Assembly: GCA_020853835.1 (NCBI GenBank) | Contig: JADYYC010000280.1 | Location: 1-8,140 of the forward strand | Direction: 5' to 3' | Length of the DNA stretch: 8,140 nucleotides | Source of the DNA: Anaerolineales bacterium | GTDB lineage: Bacteria; Chloroflexota; Anaerolineae; Anaerolineales; UBA4823 | Shown here: positions 6,801-8,140 of the stretch, piece after piece | Position numbering within the stretch: position 1 is the first letter of the stretch | How the letters are laid out: each line of letters begins with the position of its first letter | Program-made: the position numbers and the translations under genes | The notes under the pieces: model-generated | Told to the model about the DNA's origin: nothing | Database searches by the model: none | What the model saw: only the letters and a program-made list of their open reading frames with translations

Positions 6801-7300
6801 TGCGCAAGGAGCAGGGGCTTCCGGAGGCGCTCCCGCCGGTCGTTCACCGGCTCCAGATGAGCCCGGTCAACGTCGAACTGCCGCTCCCGGCGGCGATACC
6901 CGCCGACTACGTCGCAGATAAAAAGGTCCGCCTGGGCCTTTACCGCCGCATGGCGAACCTGCGCACGCGCGCCGAGTTAGATGCAATGGCAGAAGAGCTC
7001 GCCGACCGTTTCGGGCCCGTGCCAGAAGCGGTGCAGAACCTCTTCACTCAATTCAGGATCAAGCTGCTCGCCGAACGCGCCGGGTTATCTTCGATAACGG
7101 TGGAAAACGGTCAGATCGTGCTGCGCTTCCCATCCGGAAATGTGCCGGAGGACTTACCGCCCCTGGCTGCGCCGGCCCGGGTGGGTAAGACGGCGGTATG
7201 GCTGCCGACCGCGCACCAGCCGGATTGGATCGCCGACCTGATCGAAATCCTGGAACAGCTCAAACGAGATGAACCCGTACCAGAGGGAGCGCTGTTGTAA
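3845..7300 (+). CDS. mfd: Transcription-repair coupling factor Mfd
   Basis: Mfd is an ATP-driven DNA translocase that pushes stalled RNA polymerase off damaged DNA and recruits UvrA for nucleotide excision repair. The protein has 1151 residues, the normal full length (E. coli 1148). In order: a UvrB-like N-terminal module (about 1-220, with LLITDRTDRALSILEELEFW and ARRGGILDIWP), a middle region, the CarD-like RNA polymerase interaction domain from Phe474 to about 540 (VVHVDHGIGRYAGL), and the RecG-like motor. Motor motifs are Walker A GDVGYGKT (628-635 area, Lys634), VPTTVLAQQ (656-664), GTHRML (709-714), DEEQ (729-732), TATPIPRT (755-762), STSIIESGLDIP (867-878) and QLRGRVGR (898-905). The translocation motif RLETIAEN...MRDLEIRGTGDILG follows, and the C-terminal D7 domain spans about 1008-1110. 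All catalytic motifs look intact. The start is the ATG in ATGA shared with the pth stop; no strong RBS is seen, so it is probably coupled to pth. Confidence 0.98.
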   Translation: MNQPSPLPAIIQTILRSSQPVIDAIQAGESQLSLGLQRAARLPVLAALYQAYQQPFLLITDRTDRALSILEELEFWLPDAPRLLFPEPNPLFYENAAWGENTRRERLTALTTLASYHIPASAKPERPPVLIAPIRALMTRTLPRRNFLKAAQTLKTGQTLQLGELAKLCVRLGYEPANIVIAPGQFARRGGILDIWPSSTPLPLRVEFFGDEIDTMRSFDPSTQRTTPPQDETAPSRLLITPAREYLIPPDFEPPDPNFELNEFMIPVFHRTPASLIEYLPPQSLILLDNGQAVQDAISDIEAQALELRQDSIDEGTLPADFPVPYLTQEEIAEMSAAYRQVNLGPGPLQNGEARGEAISVTALSSRFQTGPRFSGRLKSFLEYLTARFQKGEQLVIISRQYRRLQELWNEQPLPKDGKTLPVFIEGSLSDGWDFYAGDGQVIHLLTDGEVFGWRRPEPRRRPKRFAEAPETGFADLQIDDYVVHVDHGIGRYAGLVRRSVEGVEREYLSVEFADEAQLFVPVHQSDRLTRYVGPDNRPPALARLGSQEWRGVKANVKEAVQEVAEDLLELYAKRSIVEGHRFGPDSSWQQELEASFPYIETDDQMRVLAEVKRDMEAPRPMDRLICGDVGYGKTEVALRAAFKAVMDSRQVAILVPTTVLAQQHYQTFTERLAAFPVSVEMLSRFRSPQRQQQIVKDLAQGKIDIVIGTHRMLSSDVQFKDLGLLIIDEEQRFGVTHKEQLKKMRTEVDVLTLTATPIPRTLYMALSGVRDISTINTPPEERLPIVTHVGPYSPRLVKQAILREMERGGQVFFVHNRVQTIGAMLTHLTQLVPEARIAIAHGQMNETELAGRMEAFTKAEIDVLLSTSIIESGLDIPNANTLIVDRADTFGLAQLYQLRGRVGRGAQRAYAYFFRHNRKSPTYDGRQRLETIAENTQLGAGYSIAMRDLEIRGTGDILGSRQHGHIAAVGFHLYTNLLSQAVQQLRKEQGLPEALPPVVHRLQMSPVNVELPLPAAIPADYVADKKVRLGLYRRMANLRTRAELDAMAEELADRFGPVPEAVQNLFTQFRIKLLAERAGLSSITVENGQIVLRFPSGNVPEDLPPLAAPARVGKTAVWLPTAHQPDWIADLIEILEQLKRDEPVPEGALL

Positions 7301-7315
7301 ACGCGATGTTCCCTC
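7283..7315 (+). promoter_or_regulatory. Hairpin enclosing the mfd stop and the transferase start
   Basis: GAGGGA (7283-7288) pairs perfectly with TCCCTC (7310-7315), and GCG (7289-7291) can pair with CGC (7302-7304). The only SD-like sequence near the next gene, GAGGGAG (7283-7289), is in the left arm. The mfd stop (7298-7300) is in the loop, and the ATG at 7306 is in the bulge between the right-arm segments. Ribosomes finishing mfd would melt it. The fold is inferred by eye. Confidence 0.35.
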
Positions 7316-7950
7316 CAGGCATGCCTCTCACCAAGAGAATCTTCGACCTGCTGCTGACATTAACCGGTCTGCTCCTGACCTCGCCGCTGCTGGTCATTCT
7401 GGCGATCCTGGTGCGCTTCAAAATCGGCTCGCCGGTCCTTTTCAAACAGCGGCGACCCGGCTACCGCGGCAAGCCCTTCTGGATCTATAAATTCCGCTCT
7501 ATGGCAGACCTGTATGATCAGGAGGGAAACCTGCTTGCGGACGAGCTGCGCCTGACCAAATTCGGGCGCTTCATGCGCAGCGCCAGCCTGGACGAGCTTC
7601 CGGAGTTGTTCAACGTCCTCAAAGGAGAGATGAGCCTGGTGGGGCCTCGCCCGCTCCTGATGCAGTACATAGAGCGCTACTCGCCCGAACAGGCGCGCCG
7701 GCACGAAGTCTTGCCTGGAATCACCGGCTGGGCTCAAATCCACGGGCGCAATGCCTTGACCTGGGAAGAGAAGTTCCGCCTGGATGTCTGGTACGTGGAT
7801 CACTGGTCGATTGGGCTGGACCTTCGCATCCTGGCGGCAACGCTGGTGAAAACCGCCAGGCGGGAAGGGATCAGCCAGCCGGGGTATGCCACTGCGGAAG
7901 AGTTTATGGGGGCACCGCCGGCCCAGCCGCCACTATCAGAAAAAGAGTAA
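7306..7950 (+). CDS. Bacterial sugar transferase, PglC-like monotopic phosphoglycosyl transferase
   Basis: Enzymes of this family move a phospho-sugar from a nucleotide sugar to undecaprenyl phosphate at the cytoplasmic membrane, the first membrane step in making many capsules, exopolysaccharides, O-antigens or glycoproteins. The 214-residue length fits the small PglC type, without the large N-terminal membrane domain of WbaP or WcaJ. Residues 10-36 form the re-entrant hydrophobic helix with a Ser26-Pro27 break. Then come GSPVLFKQRRPG, FWIYKFRSM (58-66), the catalytic Asp96-Glu97 in SLDELPELFNVLKGEMSLVGPRP, PGITGWAQI, and WYVDHWSIGLDLRIL. The Pro-rich C-terminal tail is variable. The ATG at 7306, 5 nt after the mfd stop, is chosen; an ATG at 7321 (Met6) is an alternative, since the SD-like GAGGGAG lies 16 nt from the first ATG. 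The sugar donor cannot be predicted. Confidence 0.94.
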   Translation: MFPPGMPLTKRIFDLLLTLTGLLLTSPLLVILAILVRFKIGSPVLFKQRRPGYRGKPFWIYKFRSMADLYDQEGNLLADELRLTKFGRFMRSASLDELPELFNVLKGEMSLVGPRPLLMQYIERYSPEQARRHEVLPGITGWAQIHGRNALTWEEKFRLDVWYVDHWSIGLDLRILAATLVKTARREGISQPGYATAEEFMGAPPAQPPLSEKE

Positions 7951-7956
7951 ACGCGC

Positions 7957-8140
7957 ATGTCTACGAGCAACAACGACGCCCTTTACCGCACGCTCTACCT
8001 GATCCGCCGTTTTGAGGAGACGGTGATCGAAAATTTCCCCAAAGGGGTGTTCTTTGGCACCACACACACTTATCTGGGACAGGAAGCCAATGCAGTTGGG
8101 GCGCTCTCGAGTCTGGCAGCGCAGGACATTGTGTTCAGCA
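7957..8140 (+). CDS. Thiamine-diphosphate dehydrogenase E1 component, alpha-type N-terminus (partial)
   Basis: Only the first 61 codons are present; the gene continues past the right edge. The translated start shows LYRTLYLIRRFEETV (residues 9-23), then GVFFGTTHTYLGQEANAVG (31-49) and QDIVFS (56-61). This matches the N-terminal pattern of E1-alpha subunits of pyruvate, acetoin and branched-chain 2-oxoacid dehydrogenases (RRFEE, then THxYxGQEA, then DxVFS), which use thiamine diphosphate to decarboxylate 2-oxoacids. Whether it is a separate alpha subunit, an alpha-beta fusion or a specialised paralogue cannot be seen. The ATG lies 6 nt after the transferase stop, with a weak AAAGAG (7942-7947) about 9 nt upstream. 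It appears to be in the same operon. Confidence 0.85.
   Translation, partial: MSTSNNDALYRTLYLIRRFEETVIENFPKGVFFGTTHTYLGQEANAVGALSSLAAQDIVFS

Noticed and set aside
1..8140. CRISPR array, tRNA/rRNA genes, insertion sequences or a defence system
   Set aside because: No regularly spaced direct repeats, tRNA-like cloverleaf, transposase motifs or known defence domains were recognised on either strand.

Overview
The window comes from a GC-rich bacterial chromosome. A tentative placement is Chloroflexota, Anaerolineae-like. The basis is the mix of a stand-alone Roadblock/LC7 protein, a signal-peptide protein with a Thr/Pro-rich linker and C-terminal anchor, and typical high-GC codon use. No single marker proves the lineage.

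Layout. The left part is read leftward. It holds the first 198 codons of pyrG (CTP synthase, cut by the left edge) at 595-1 and, upstream of it, a small Roadblock/LC7 protein (1070-696, GTG start). A strong terminator-like hairpin lies between them, only about 32 nt before the pyrG start. Positions 1071-1459 form a divergent control region of about 390 bp without a convincing gene. It contains a 14-bp perfect dyad, a consensus -10 box, and two back-to-back stem-loops just downstream of the predicted rightward start site. Rightward from there is a gene for a 303-residue protein with a concanavalin-A-like/GH16-like beta-sandwich signature but no GH16 catalytic motif (1460-2371).

A second rightward unit begins at a good sigma70-type promoter (2493-2521), whose predicted start site lies about 5 nt before the first gene. 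Its order is: a secreted, C-terminally anchored Ig-like protein (2533-3228), pth (3225-3848), mfd (3845-7300), a PglC-like phosphoglycosyl transferase (7306-7950), and the start of a thiamine-diphosphate E1-alpha-type dehydrogenase (7957 to the right edge). The first two junctions are 4-bp ATGA overlaps and the next two gaps are 5-6 nt, so this looks like a single operon.

How the genes fit together. pth (recycling of peptidyl-tRNA from stalled ribosomes) and mfd (rescue and repair at stalled RNA polymerase) are a familiar neighbour pair. Their linkage to an envelope protein and a glycan-initiating transferase is probably transcriptional sharing, not one pathway. The transferase and the E1 enzyme may begin a separate surface-glycan or carbon-metabolism block to the right.

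No defence system, CRISPR array, mobile element or RNA gene of a known family was seen. The best leads are regulatory: the pyrG leader hairpin, the structured leader at 1234-1294, the nearly leaderless promoter at 2493-2533, and the hairpin enclosing the mfd stop and the transferase start.
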